From positions 2,071,579 through 2,135,578 of the forward strand of contig CM049307.1 of the NCBI GenBank assembly GCA_026874595.1: 64,000 nt of DNA, read 5' to 3'. Of this stretch, positions 24,338-36,126 are shown in pieces. The DNA comes from Sipunculus nudus (lineage: Eukaryota; Annelida; Sipuncula; Golfingiida; Sipunculidae). Made by a program: the position numbers and the translations under genes. The notes under the pieces are model-generated. The model worked only from the letters and a program-made list of their open reading frames with translations, was not told where the DNA came from and did no database searches. Within the stretch, counting starts at the first letter, position 1. Each line of letters starts with the position of its first letter.

Positions 24338-26229
24338 AACAAGGGACCTATGGGTCACTGTGCTCAGCTGACGTTAACCTTGAAGGTAAAAATCTAAAAT
24401 AATATCAAATGGAGATAAAGTGTAAGAGGAAGAGGTAATAAAGGCCATGGTTGGTTTATATGATTGGTTTGTATTGATGAGCAAGAAATTGTTGCAAAAA
24501 ATATTTTGTGACCTGACCATGTGTTTCCTAATGTTAAAACTAAAGCATGTGAGCAGTTTGTGAACAAATGATCTGTACTATTACCATGATCATTAGTTGT
24601 TTTTTTGATTAACTGTTGACATTTCAGAAGTTTACACATTTGTTCAATTGGATCTATTTTTTTGTATAATATATATTATTAAATATATATGTATTTTTTT
24701 AATGAAATGTATACAGTTGAAATAGGGCTAATAACAACATAAAACAGGGCAAACAAAGCCTGATCTCAAATTCTGCTGAGCCAGGAAAATAATGAACAAA
24801 TGTTTGTATTAAATCCTCATTTTTTTATCACATCAATTATTTTCTAATTTAAGTTTATATTTCTATACATTTCCAATTTAACATATATATCTGAATATAA
24901 AAGTTGATTCATAATTCTCAACTGCATCATCATAAATCTCAATCTTGTCAGATAACACCACATCATGCATACAAATGTTTATTTATTTTTTACCACAAAA
25001 ATATATCTTTTAAATCTGCAAAACAATAAAAAACCAAAAATAATACTTGATTTAGATTTCACAATTTTTAATTGTGTCTTTATTTATCCATAATGTGCTT
25101 CATATTTTATAATAATTTAAGCATACTGATGGGTTCAATTATATTTGTTAAAATCATTTAAAAGAAAATTGATTTCTTTAAAAATGCTACATTACACAAC
25201 ATTGCATCTTCTTGATTACACCTTGAATTATTTTTTCAAGGAAAGTTTTTGCATATCGGAGTGGAAACAGCATTACAATTAAGGAGATATACAGTGAAAA
25301 CAATAACAAATAGGGCATAACACATGGTGGGTTGGGTTTGTGGGGGGGGGGGGGGGTGATTGGGGTGGTGATATGAGAATAACTGTACACCTGTCACAGC
25401 AGGGGATCTCCCCCAGTGACTGTAACAAATCAGAAACCCTGGCATAGCTGAATTCCAGTGACTTGGAGTGGGACCCTGTAACTGTAATCAAAGCAAGTGA
25501 CTACAGAAAAAAAATCAATAACTAGCTTAATTTTCAAGCTTTTATTTTCAAATTTCAGATTTAGACAAACTAAATATTTATGTTTACATGCTGTGAAAAT
25601 TAAATCAATGGTACTTACAGGAAAAAAACGTGCCATGGTCAAAGTTAGGCAAAATTAAAGGTACTGATTTTTTTTTTAAGCTAATAACTTAAAAAATTTA
25701 CAAAATTCAGATCTAATTTTTGGAAAACAATTGAATCTTAATAAAACATAGTTATATACTTGAGAAAATAGACTCTAGTTTCAAAATTTTTCATGTTAAG
25801 TGAGTTATTATTTTTCCTGATTTTTTACAAAGTCCATTATGTTTGGGCCCATAACTTAAAGAATTTATACTTTACAGACTTAATTTCTTGCATGTACATA
25901 GGAACTATATAGAGGAATATTTATGGTAAATATGAGGAAAAACAGATGAGTGGTTTTGATATTAGGCAGTCCTGAAGTGTGAAAATAGGATTTTAATAAA
26001 AAATTGAGGTTTTTCCTTAATTTCTCAAAGGAATAAAGTCACAAAGACCCAGTTTCGGCTTGGTAGGAGATCTTGGGGATATCTAACATTATGCTGAATT
26101 TTGGATTCCTAGGTCTTATGGTTTCAAAACGTGCCACATCTATGGACGGACGGACGGACAGACAGACGGACGGACGACGGACAATGGACCACGACTATAG
26201 CTCAGATGACTTATAGTCAGCTGAGCTAA
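24338..26229 (+). mobile_element. Element B, non-autonomous, head and tail intact
   Basis: The head aacaagggacctatgggtca followed by ctgtgctcagctgac starts at 24338. The tail gactatagctcagatgactt followed by atagtcagctgagctaa ends at about 26229, giving 1.9 kb. Its last 640 bp (25590-26229) match the end of element A (9590-10212) closely; the first ~1.2 kb do not resemble element A. A run of 15 G lies at 25342-25356. The three overlapping minus-strand frames at 25187-25491 cross this G run and are not genes. Confidence 0.78.
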
Positions 26230-26744
26230 AAATTGGAAAAGTGATAAGTTGAAGTGATAAATATCAGCTAAACATTTTCAACGATCACAGCCATGAAACG
26301 TATTCAGCATGAACTTATCATATGTATTCCATCTATGATTAAGCTCAGATCCATACTGGAAATATACACCAGGTTCATGATACAAAAATTGCATGTTGTT
26401 CAGTGAATACACGGTTTACCATGTATGAAGATCAATCATCAAACAAAGGCACGTCACTCTATGGGATTAACCCTGTGAATAATATATACCTTCAAATTTA
26501 TAACAGAGTAAACTTCACAGAACAGGTGTTAGCTGCCTGCTTCAAGCCCCCTGGCAATAACACCACACCATAACACATGCAATGGATCCAATTTTTTCAG
26601 AATGTCCAGGCCATGGCATCATTGATGACCCATGATGTCTATTTCCTATATTACACTGTCATTGTCCTGCTTTTTTTCTCAGAATTACTGATTAAATTCA
26701 AACTACAACTGAAGTTATTATGCTACCATAGGTGGATCTCATAT
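26230..26744. other. Gap: single-copy DNA
   Basis: No gene recognised. A 66-codon frame beginning at 26577 runs into the minisatellite. Confidence 0.45.
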
Positions 26745-27478
26745 GAAACTTGTTGGTTGTTCCCATATTATGCCTGAGACTTGTTGGTTGTTCTCATATT
26801 ATGCCCTTAGACTTGTTGTTTGTTCCCATATTATGCCCTTAGACTTGTTGGTTGTTCCCATATTATGCCTCAGAGGTACTTGATCACTTGTTGGTTGTTC
26901 AAATATTATGCCCTTAGACTTGTTGGTTGTTCAAATATTATGCCTTAGACTTATTGGTTGTTCCTATATTATGCCCTTAGACTTGTTGGTTGTTCCCATA
27001 TTATACCTTAGACTTGTTGGTTGTTCCCATATTATGCCCTTAGACTTGTTGGTTGTTCCCATATTATGCCCTTAGACTTGTTGGTTGTTCCCATATTATG
27101 CCCTTAGACTTGTTGGTTGTTCCCATATTATGCCCTTAGACTTGTTGGTTGTTCCCATATTATGCCCTTAGACTTGTTGGTTGTTCCCATATTATGCCCT
27201 TAGACTTGTTGGTTGTTCCCATATTAGGCCTCAGAGGTACTTGATCACTTGTTGGTTGTTCCAATATTATGCCCTTAGACTTGTTGGTTGTTCCCATATT
27301 ATGCCTAAGACTTGTTGGTTGTTCCCATATTATGCCCTTAGACTTGTTGGTTGTTCCCATATTATGCCTAAGACTTGTTGGTTGTTCCCATATTATGCCT
27401 TAGACTTGTTGGCTGTTCCCATATTATGCCTTAGAGGTACTTGATCACTTGTTATGCCTCAGAGGTACTTGATCACGT
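26745..27478. repeat. 30-32-bp minisatellite, about 23 units
   Basis: The unit is acttgttggttgttcccata, ttatgccctta, g, with a 30-bp form lacking two bases in the ccctta part. A longer insert, cctcagaggtacttgatcac, interrupts the array near 26870, 27230, 27435 and 27460, so there is a higher-order layer of roughly 360 bp. Frames on both strands are shadows. Confidence 0.93.
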
Positions 27479-27529
27479 AATTGCCACATTGCGTATTATT
27501 TTCAGCTATCAGTTCATTTTGAATACAAA

Positions 27530-27913
27530 AGTTTCCTGGTAAAACCACCATGCTTACAGGCTCTGTATCTCTGTTTTACCCTTTTCCTGGTAAAACCATG
27601 CTAACAGGCTCTGTGACTCCATTTACCCGTTTTCCTGGTAAAACCACCATGCTTACAGGCTCTGTGACTCCATTTACCTGTTTTCCTGGTAAAACCACCA
27701 TGCTTACAGGCTCTGTATCTCTGTTTTACCTATTTTCCTGGTAAAACCACCATGCTTACAGGCTCTGTATCTCTGTTTTACCTATTTTCCTGGTAAAAAC
27801 ATCATGCTTACAGGCTCTGTATCTCTGTTTTACCCTTTTCCTGGTAAAAACATGCTTACAGGCTCTGTGACTCCATTTACCTGTTTTCCTGGTAAAACCA
27901 CCATGCTTACATG
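27530..27913. repeat. 48-52-bp minisatellite, about 7.5 units
   Basis: The unit is ttcctggtaaaaccaccatg, cttacaggctctgt, then either atctctgttttacc or gactccatttacc. The two 3' halves alternate irregularly. Confidence 0.92.
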
Positions 27914-28039
27914 GCTACAGACAGAGAGGCAAACAGACCTGTTGACCAGAAAAAACACCTCCACACACATTCACTATACATTGGACTTTAAATCAGCTGA
28001 ACACAAAGGCCCTTGCTTTGGCATAGCTGAACTGATTAT

Positions 28040-28427
28040 AAAAGACTGATCCACAGTGGATACTGTAAAATTAAGACTTATCCACAGTGGATGCTGTAAA
28101 AGACTGATCCACAGTGAATGCTGTAAAAGACTGATCCACAGTGAATGCTGTAAAAGACTGATGCACAGTGAATTCTGTAAAAGACTGATCCGCAGTGGAT
28201 GCTGTAAAAGACTGATCCACAGTGAATGCTGTAAAAGACTGATCCACAGTGAATGCTGTAAAAGACTGATCCGCAGTGGATGCTGTAAAAGACTGATCCA
28301 CAGTGAATGCTGTAAAAGACTGATCCACAGTGGATGCTGTAAAAGACTGATCCCCAGTGAATGCTGTAAAAGACTGATCCCCAGTGAATGCTGTAAAAGA
28401 CTGATCCACAGTGGATGCTGTAGATGA
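28040..28427. repeat. 27-bp minisatellite, about 14 units, open on both strands
   Basis: The unit is gtaaaagactgatccacagt, gaatgct. The period of 27 leaves reading frames open: the plus strand reads a nine-residue repeat KRLIHSECC, and the minus strand reads FTAFTVDQS within a 161-codon frame (28556 to 28071). That minus frame starts with a hydrophobic stretch (MILFVCLFFILL) like a signal peptide, in unique DNA at 28430-28556. Without splice or promoter evidence I treat the coding reading as unproven. Confidence 0.9.
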
Positions 28428-29159
28428 GGTCACAAGGAGCAGATTAAAGCAGCATTTTGCAGCATTTAATTTGCAAATGTGGAAACTGAAAGAAGGTATG
28501 TGTGGCATCCAGGAAGGCATGAGTAAAATAAAAAACAAGCAGACAAACAGAATCATATTTTAGATTACATCATAAATGTCAAATATATGATCCTAAGGCA
28601 GATCAGACAGCAACAGATGAGTATTCCAATTAATTAAGACAAAAGACTGATAAACCATTGTGTAAATCTGTTTGTTTTAATATGACAGTATATTAGCTTG
28701 TGTGGCTTAATAAACATTTCATGGTTTTGCCAGCATGACATACCAGATTTCATACAGTCAGGTCAAACTGACTGACTAGACAATGAAGAACCTGTTATAA
28801 TATATGCATGAGGAGCACTACAGCTTCTAGTTTACACCATCACGTGGTCAGGTCTCATCTGTGTTAGTGCCAGGTCCTCATGTGGGTATACAGCTATTCG
28901 TTTATGAGGTGCCTGGTGATTTTGTAATTAAGTTATTTGAATGATATGTTGTCTATTTTAATATAGCTTTAAGTTACTCCTGGGGAAGCTGGCCCCTGGA
29001 GGGAAAATAAAGACAACTTAACTGATGTATATGCAGGGGCAATCCAGAATTTTGAAAAGTGTAGGGTCACATCCAGGAAGATTGAAAGAAAACCTAAAAA
29101 AGGTCCTCTGGTCTGGGAAGGAAGGGGTTAGGGTCACAAAATTTGATTTGAAACCCTAA
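28428..29159. other. Gap: single-copy DNA
   Basis: No gene, array or element end recognised, apart from the 5' part of the minus frame described with the 27-bp array. Confidence 0.45.
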
Positions 29160-30022
29160 AACAAGGGACCCATGGGGCAGGGCACTCAGATAAAGTTTGA
29201 AAAATTTTAGCAAATGCAAAATATGCTTATTTCTACTGTAATTGTTTTTCTTATGTATTAGCATATGAAAGCTATGAGGAAATGGCCTTCCAACTTGGTA
29301 AGTTCCAAATATATAATGCAAAACTAATACTCTGACAAGACTGCAATAAAAAACTAACAGTTTTGAGATACTGGGTTGCTTATGAAATATTTACAGATGG
29401 ACAGACAGGTGGACATAAGGATTGATACCTTTATTTCCCCTTTAGGGAAATAATGCTTTTACGTTTATATTAAACCCTATTTATTAATAGTTTTTTATCA
29501 GATTTAATTTTTAATGTTATTTTTTTTTAAATTAACAATGAAATAATATGAAAATAAAAGTTCATACAGAAGTGTAAAATGTATAATTAATTATCCATAG
29601 TTTGGCTCACATATTGTCAAATTATGCATACACATATATTTTATAATTTTTTAAATCACAAAATGTTTAGACTGCATTAAAAAGAAAGTTATATTCATAA
29701 GATAATATTGCTTAAAAGAACATAATGCTACAACATGGCCTCTTCAGGATCATTCCTTGAATCACTATTAAAAAGTATTGTACACTGGAGTTTCAAGTAC
29801 ATGCTTAATTTTTAAACCAGAATAAAAGATTTAAAAAATTTGATAAAAAATCCCCTGTTCAAATAAGGTATGAAACACTGTTGGTTGGATGAGGGAGAAA
29901 CATTATAATTATGCTAATTACTATCTCAGCTATAATTTAAAACTGAAATTAATATTCAATTTCATACCTTGTAAAAAGAATGCAAAGTTTTTACTCTTCT
30001 GAAGTAAGGAATTCCTCATATT
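29160..30022 (+). mobile_element. Element C, 5' part
   Basis: The head is aacaagggacccatggggca followed by gggcactcag. The body (gtttgaaaaattttagcaaa, gcatatgaaagctatgagga, gatggacagacaggtggaca, tgcttttacgtttatatt) is repeated at 55673-56185, where an internal ~350 bp present here is missing. No family tail follows, so this copy is incomplete or fused to the next repeat. Confidence 0.65.
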
Positions 30023-30363
30023 ATGAACATCCACACTTTTACAGCAATACATCACTTTGTGAACAAAATCAATTGTGCACTTAAATCATTGTAACCCACT
30101 GTGATAGAATAAAAAATCCAAAATGGAGCAAAAATCAATAATAAGAATTAATCAAATATAAACAAGGCCTAAAGGCCTAATGCGAACCTGTGCAATCGGA
30201 TATACATGGTAACACCAGATACAATGCTTCAACGCTGGACCATTCCTTTTCAAGTACGTGTAACATGTATATGAACAAAGCAAGTACTAAACATTTTGAA
30301 CAAGAAACAATAACACAAATATCACTGCTGAAATTCTGGCATAGGTGCACACAACACAAAAAT
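30023..30363. other. Gap: no gene supported
   Basis: Small overlapping frames on both strands (about 30177-30384) have no recognisable domain. The stretch leads directly into the ~125-bp units. Confidence 0.4.
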
Positions 30364-30735
30364 TATTGTAGCTGGCATCACTAGTCTTGTATACAACAAA
30401 GCTATCAGAGATATATTCATATGCCCAATTTCAGACTGATATGTCAAACCCCTCCAGAGAAATAAGCATGGACATACACCTTGAAAAAATTATTGTAGGT
30501 GGTGCCACTGGTCTTGTGCATGATAAAGCTATCCGATATGTATAAAAATGCCCAATTTCAGGCTGATATATCAAATTTCTCCTTAGAAATAAGCAGACAC
30601 ATACACTGTGCAGTCATTGTAGGTGGCGACACCTGTCTTGTGAACAAGAAAGCCATCAATGATGCAAAGACAGGTCAAAATATCAGGCCAATATGCCAAT
30701 TTTCCCTTGAGTTTGATGCACTGGGCTGACCAGGC
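30364..30735. repeat. ~125-bp degenerate tandem units, three copies
   Basis: Units start at about 30364, 30492 and 30614, with the words attgtaggtggtgccactgg, tcttgtg, aaagctatccgatat, tgcccaatttcaggctgata and aaataagcagacacataca. The start of each unit is a diverged form of the GGTGGCGCCACC box. Further relatives lie at 18525, 18657, 19386 and 19537. Confidence 0.65.
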
Positions 30736-31140
30736 TTAGGTGAGAATGGCAGTTGCCCCGGTGAACTGTGACAAATTGCTGGCTCAAACTACTGCACTAA
30801 GTGAACTCTTGACCTGCACCTGGCTAGACTGAGTGAACCTATGACCTGTACCTTGCTGAACTGAGTGAACTCTTGACCTGTTGCATAATCTGACAGAGTT
30901 GGCAGTCTGCAAAAGCTATAAGTAGATCCAGACTCTCCTTTGGGGCCAAATCTGATGTAGTGGGCAGTCTGGCAAAGCTATAAATAGAATGCAGCTACTG
31001 CACTGAGTGATCTCTTGACCTGCTGCCAAATCTGATACAGTTGCCATTCTGCCAAAGCTATAAATAGATCCAGGCTGACCTTTTGCCTGTTGCCAAATCT
31101 GAAATAATTGGCAGTCTGCCAAGGTATTTAACCTGAAATC
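30736..31140. repeat. Degenerate tandem units (ctgccaaagctataaataga)
   Basis: Words such as gagtgaactcttgacctg, ccaaatctgatacagttggc and agtctgccaaagctataaat recur three to four times with irregular spacing of about 60-120 bp. It is an old, scrambled tandem repeat. Confidence 0.6.
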
Positions 31141-32226
31141 TAAATGTCTAGTGGCAAGATGTAACAGATGCTGATAAACTGGTGCCAGGGTAGATGTAAC
31201 TGCTCCAAACAGCTAACATATATGGTAAAATGACTCAATTCAATCTCCATAATTCAGCCAAAAATCATTCATGTGGAATTATTTAAGACAATTATTATAT
31301 GAATTATTGTGGGGATTATTCTTGTAAAATATTAAACAAATTGGCCTCAGTGTCGTCAGTCAAAAAACGTTTTGCAGGTTTATAACTCCTTAGGAAAATA
31401 AAGCAAAATGGCTTAGTTCAGCTTCCTGTAACTCAGCCAAAAATCACTGAACCAAAACCATTTGAACACACTTGAATGATCAACATCTAAGGATAATTTA
31501 TGTTTAAGATTTAAGAATTTGGCCCAGTGGTTTTTGAGAAGAAGATCTTTGTAGCCACTGAGCTAAAATGGGCTGTGATGGCATATGACTAAATTCAGCT
31601 TCCCATATCTTGGCCTTAAGTCACTGAACTGAGACCATCTGAACAAACTTCAGAAAGCACTATCCTAGGATCATTTCTGTGCGATATTAAACAATTTGGC
31701 CATATGGTTTCAGAGAAGAAGTTTTTTGTAGCCCTCTGTATGATACGGTCACTGATGATGGCCAAAGCAGGTGGCGCAACCAACACCTCAATTTCATATA
31801 TGACTCATGTGACCAACATTGGCATAAAATTTGGTGATGATAGCTCCAGCCTTTCTGAGATTGTAATTTTAGTATGCTTTTTTGGACAGATGACAAAGTT
31901 CTACTTCCTGTAACTTAGCCAAAAATCATTGAACTTACCATTCGAACAAACTTGAGAGAGATTGTTCCAGGAATTATTTCTGTGAAATAATGAACAATTT
32001 GGCTGAACAGTTTAGGAGAAGAAGATTTTCAAAGGTTTTTATCTTTTTCCCTATAAAATCTAAGAAAATGCAATTAGCCAAAAAAATAATCCAATAGAGT
32101 TTTTTGGATGACTAATTTTTTGCATAAAATTTGGTGATGCTAACTCCTGCAGTTTTCAAGATAGTATGGGTTAACGTACAGACACCGGATGCATCACACC
32201 ATCACATAAGCTCAGAGGTTCGCTGA
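31141..32226 (+). mobile_element. Diverged element with repeated ~180-bp modules
   Basis: Modules with ttcagcttcctgtaactcag, ccaaaaatcactgaac, catttgaacaaacttga, gaaatattaaacaatttggc and ttttgagaagaag occur at about 31225, 31415, 31590 and 31900. A relaxed GGTGGCGCAACC box is at 31772. The right end gtacagacaccggatgcatc followed by ataagctcagaggttcgctg resembles the tails of the other families. No coding frame is present. Confidence 0.55.
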
Positions 32227-32990
32227 AGATTATAACAGTCATCTAGTTTATGCATCATTCTGGGGGGGGGGGGGGGTTGCAGGGCTGAGTGAAAGATAAG
32301 CCAAGCTGAGCCAAAGCAGCTGCCTGGAGTGGGTTACATAACACAGGTGAGGGCTGCATAATTCACTGTACTGGCCAGTGGCTTGATGTAAACAGCAATT
32401 TAGATGGTTACTGTAAACTTTAATAAATGCAACTCTTTTCAATCAATTCCTTTAAAATTTCAGATTTTTAAAGAATAAATCCCTATGTAAACATGCTATG
32501 AAAATTAAATCAACAGTGCATACGGAAAAAAAATGTGCCATGGCCAAAGTTGGACAAAATTTAAGATACTGATTTTATGTTTATGCTAATAGCTTAAAAA
32601 ATTGGCAAAATTCAGATCTAATTTTGTGTATACAATTGAATCTTGATTATATAAAGTTACATCCCTGAAAAAAGTCTGCAGCTTCAATAATTTTCATGTT
32701 AAGTGAGTAATTATATTTCCTGATATTTAAAAAAAAGTTAATATGTTCATGCCCATAATTTCAAGAAATTACAAAATACTGACCTAATTTCTGGTATGTA
32801 CATAGAAAATATATAGAGGAATGGTGATTATAATATGATCAATATCTAATCAGTGGTTTTGAAATCATGCAGTTTTCAAGTGAAACAATGGGTTTTTTAA
32901 TGGAAAATTGATGTTTTCCTTTATATCCCAAAGGAATGAAGTACTAGTGACACAATTTTCATTGTTGTGTGTAGATTGTATTGATGTGCA
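32227..32990 (+). mobile_element. Element A-related fragment with a 15-G run
   Basis: A run of 15 G (32262-32276) follows tgcatcattct. From about 32495 to 32960 the sequence follows the ~520-bp element A module (acatgctatgaaaattaaat, gtgccatggccaaagttgg, tgttcatgcccataattt, gtggttttgaaatcatgcag). There is no family tail. Confidence 0.65.
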
Positions 32991-34348
32991 CTACTAAAAA
33001 TAGTTTGTTATTCTATGGATATATTGGTTTTACAAAGGAAATAGTCCTATATGATATATCTGAGGCCAGACTTAGCCTGTGCAAACTGTCTGACAAGTTA
33101 AGCAAGTGAAACCTTGGAGTATCCAGAGTTTGCCCTAACTGAAGTGAATGCTTAACGTTCCATGTGTGTATTTTCATTTAGATCCTACACTATAGGTGTC
33201 AGCTTTTTCCTTGTCAGATAAACACAGATTATCACCCATTGTAGTTTAACTGCTGTTATTATCATTCATTAAGTGTAAATTTGGTTGATTATTAACACTC
33301 AGTAAAGTGAGACTTGGTTTACAAACCTGTATTGTATTCTCTGTAGGTGCAGATTTTTGAGAAGATTAACCAGCATTGTGCTATTGTTTGTAGAACAGAA
33401 CACTGTTATTTGCTTGTCAACTGTAAACTACTTATTGTTTAGACTGGAGTACACAAGGAGTACAATGTTTCAACTATGTTTGACTGTGCTACTATGGCTA
33501 AGCAGACTAACTTTGTTATTTAATTCTGCTACTGTGATCTATTACACAAGGTCATTTTGTACTGAAACTTATGGTGATTTTAATTTCTGTTGTTGTCAGG
33601 AATTCACCAGCAGAAAGAGAGCCAAGTAGCAAGCTGCGCTTCCAGAGCCAGCAGCCCTTTTGTGTTATGCTTTATTTTTGGGCGACAATGAACATGAATG
33701 AACTGTTATTATTAGACAGTGCAGCATTGAGTGTCTGACCAGACCGGTCACACTAATAAAGAATTATATGATCAAGTACATGAAAGGAAGAACATATCAA
33801 ATACTTATGATGAAGTACATTATCATTTCAGCAGCATCCAGGCCCTAACGTATCACTGATATTTTTATCCCAAAGGTTATGATATATAAACAAGGCAAAA
33901 GTGCAGGTAAATACATCTGAAAGTCATACAAGTACCATCTAGCTTTTATTGTTTACCTTCACTACAAAACTCAATGATCATCACCATGAACACAGATTGT
34001 GATGCACATGGTTGTGTTCATGTTTTATTGCATAAATTTAGACTAAACTTGTTCAAATATTAGTTTTTTTTATTATATTTCTCTTCAGTACATGTACAGT
34101 TAAACAGGCAGGTAATTTAAGACAAATACGTTTTATTGATATGATGTAATTTCTCTAAAAATAAATCACTAACTGAAGATCAGTTAAGATTCGAGCTAAG
34201 GTGTAAAGGTTACTGTTTTCTTTGGGGTTGCCACATCACCATTTTCTGGGACTTTTACTTGCCCAGGCTAGCAGTTTACTGTTAAGGTGAATACTAATAC
34301 TTGAATCAATGGCCCAAATAGTTCTGTCAAGGCAGATGTCTTGTAATT
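32991..34348. other. Gap: no gene supported
   Basis: Single copy. A 90-codon plus frame at 33357-33629 is hydrophobic and cysteine-rich in its second half but shows no domain or clear start context. I see nothing else. Confidence 0.4.
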
Positions 34349-34392
34349 GTATCCGCCAAAACAGAGTTTTGCGGATACTATGTTTTCAGCTG

Positions 34393-34463
<71 letters not shown>

Positions 34464-36126
34464 CGCGTAGGTTTCCGGAGAACTCCTCTGTAACCACTGG
34501 GCGGAATTTTACGAAACCCGGGATTATGTTCGGGTCACATGTGAACTGCTGCGCCCCGATTTTGTTTTGACCTCTGACCTTTCCTCTGCGCTCTGCGTCC
34601 GTTTGTGCGTCTGTTTCCACACATAAACCCACATATCTCGGGAACCGTTTGACGGATCAGGAAAATTTTTTCGCACAAATGTAGCCCTTGGAGAGCTTTA
34701 TAACATACACAAAAAATGGTGGCGCCACCTGCAACCATGTTTGCACAGTGTCCATCTGTTCGTCTGCCTTGGGTTAAAATCACTCATATCTCTGCAGTGA
34801 CTTGACTAATTCACCTGAAATTTGGCATGCGTATACATCCTGGATGGCTTTTCTGATTTTGTGACAGGTGGCGCCACCTACATTCACGTTTACGCTGCAG
34901 ACATCCAAGCTCATATCTCGGGAACCGTTTGACCGATCAGGAAAATTTTTTCGCACAAATGTAGCCCTTAGAGAGCTTTATAACATACACAAAAAATGGT
35001 GGCGCCACCTGCAACCATGTTTGCACAGTGTCCATCTGTTCATCTGCCTTGGGTTAAAATCACTCATATCTCTGCAGTGACTTGACTAATTCACCTGAAA
35101 TTTGGCATGCGTATACATCCTGGATAGCTTTTCTGATTTTGTGACAGGTGGCGCCACCTACATTCACGTTTACGCTGCAGACATCCAAGCTCATATCTCG
35201 GGAACCGTTTGACCGATCAGGAAAATTTTTTCGCACAAATGTAGCCCTTAGAGAGTTTTATAACATACACAAAAAATGGCGGCGCCACCTGCAACCATGT
35301 TTGCACAGTGTCCATCTGTTTGTCTGCCTTGGGTTAAAATCACTCATATCTCTGCAGTGACTTGACTAATTCACCTGAAATTTGGCATGCGTTTACATTC
35401 TGGATAGCTTTTCTGATTTTATGACAGGTGGCGCCACCTACATTCACATTTACGCTGCAGACATCCAAGCTCATATCTCGGGAACCATTTGACTGATCAG
35501 GAAAATTTTTTTGCACAAATGTAGCCCTTGGAGAGCTTTATAACATACGCAAAACTTGTGGCGCCACCTGCAGCCATTTTTGCACAGCTCCTGTCTGTTT
35601 GTCTGCCATGGGATAAAATCACTCATATCTCGGCAGTGGTTTGACATATCTGGCTAAAAGTTTGCAGGTTTATACATCCCTGACAGCTCTCTTGATTTTA
35701 TGACAGGTGGAGCCACCTGCATTCTAGTTTATGCAGCAGACATCCAAGCTCATATCTTGGGAACCGTTTGACCGATTCGGCAAAAGTTTTGCATGTGTAT
35801 AGTTCTCACATAGCTCTTTATCATACGCAAAACTGGTGCCGTCACCTGCAACCATTTTTGCTTAGCGTCCATCTGATTGTCTGCCACGGGCTAAAATCAC
35901 TCATATACATGTAGTGGTTTGACTTATCTGCCTTAAATTTTGCATATGTATATAACTGGGATGGCTTTCTGGATTTTGTGGTAGGGGGGCAACCTTCATA
36001 CACAATTTGGCTGCAGACATCCATGCTAATATGCAACACTCTATTTCCCCTTGCCACTTTATCCATGCCTCACTTCACCCGTTCCACTCTGATTTAGGCG
36101 GATACACGTAGTCGCTTGTCGACTAC
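34349..36126. mobile_element. Element with hairpin ends, GCC tract and 280-bp core
   Basis: The left edge is a hairpin: GTATCCGCCAAAAC (34349-34362) pairs with GTTTTGCGGATAC just after it, with one bulged base. The right edge carries the inverted match GGCGGATAC (36097-36105) and a second hairpin, GTAGTCG-CTTGT-CGACTAC (36108-36126). Next to the left hairpin is a (GCC)n tract. The interior is about five tandem units of 280 bp (34866, 35146 and 35426 mark one box), the last two diverged. Each unit has two GGTGGCGCCACC boxes plus tcatatctcgggaaccgttt and cactcatatctctgcagtga. No transposase is seen. The 70-codon frames repeated at 34868 and 35148 are repeat shadows. Confidence 0.68.
34393..34467. 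repeat. (GCC)n trinucleotide tract
   Basis: About 25 GCC/CGC triplets with a single ACC interruption. Its high GC stands out sharply from AT-rich surroundings. On the minus strand it reads as polyglycine inside an 84-codon frame, which I do not regard as a gene. Confidence 0.95.

Noticed and set aside
33357-33629. 90-codon plus-strand frame as a small secreted or membrane protein
   Set aside because: Hydrophobic but with no clear signal peptide, domain, splice context or favourable start; length is within chance for this much DNA.
34378-34632. Polyglycine protein on the minus strand
   Set aside because: The glycine run is the (GCC)n tract inside a mobile element; the rest has no recognisable domain.
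34868-35360. Two nearly identical 70-codon frames as a duplicated gene
   Set aside because: They are the same stretch of the 280-bp unit read twice; later units break the frame.
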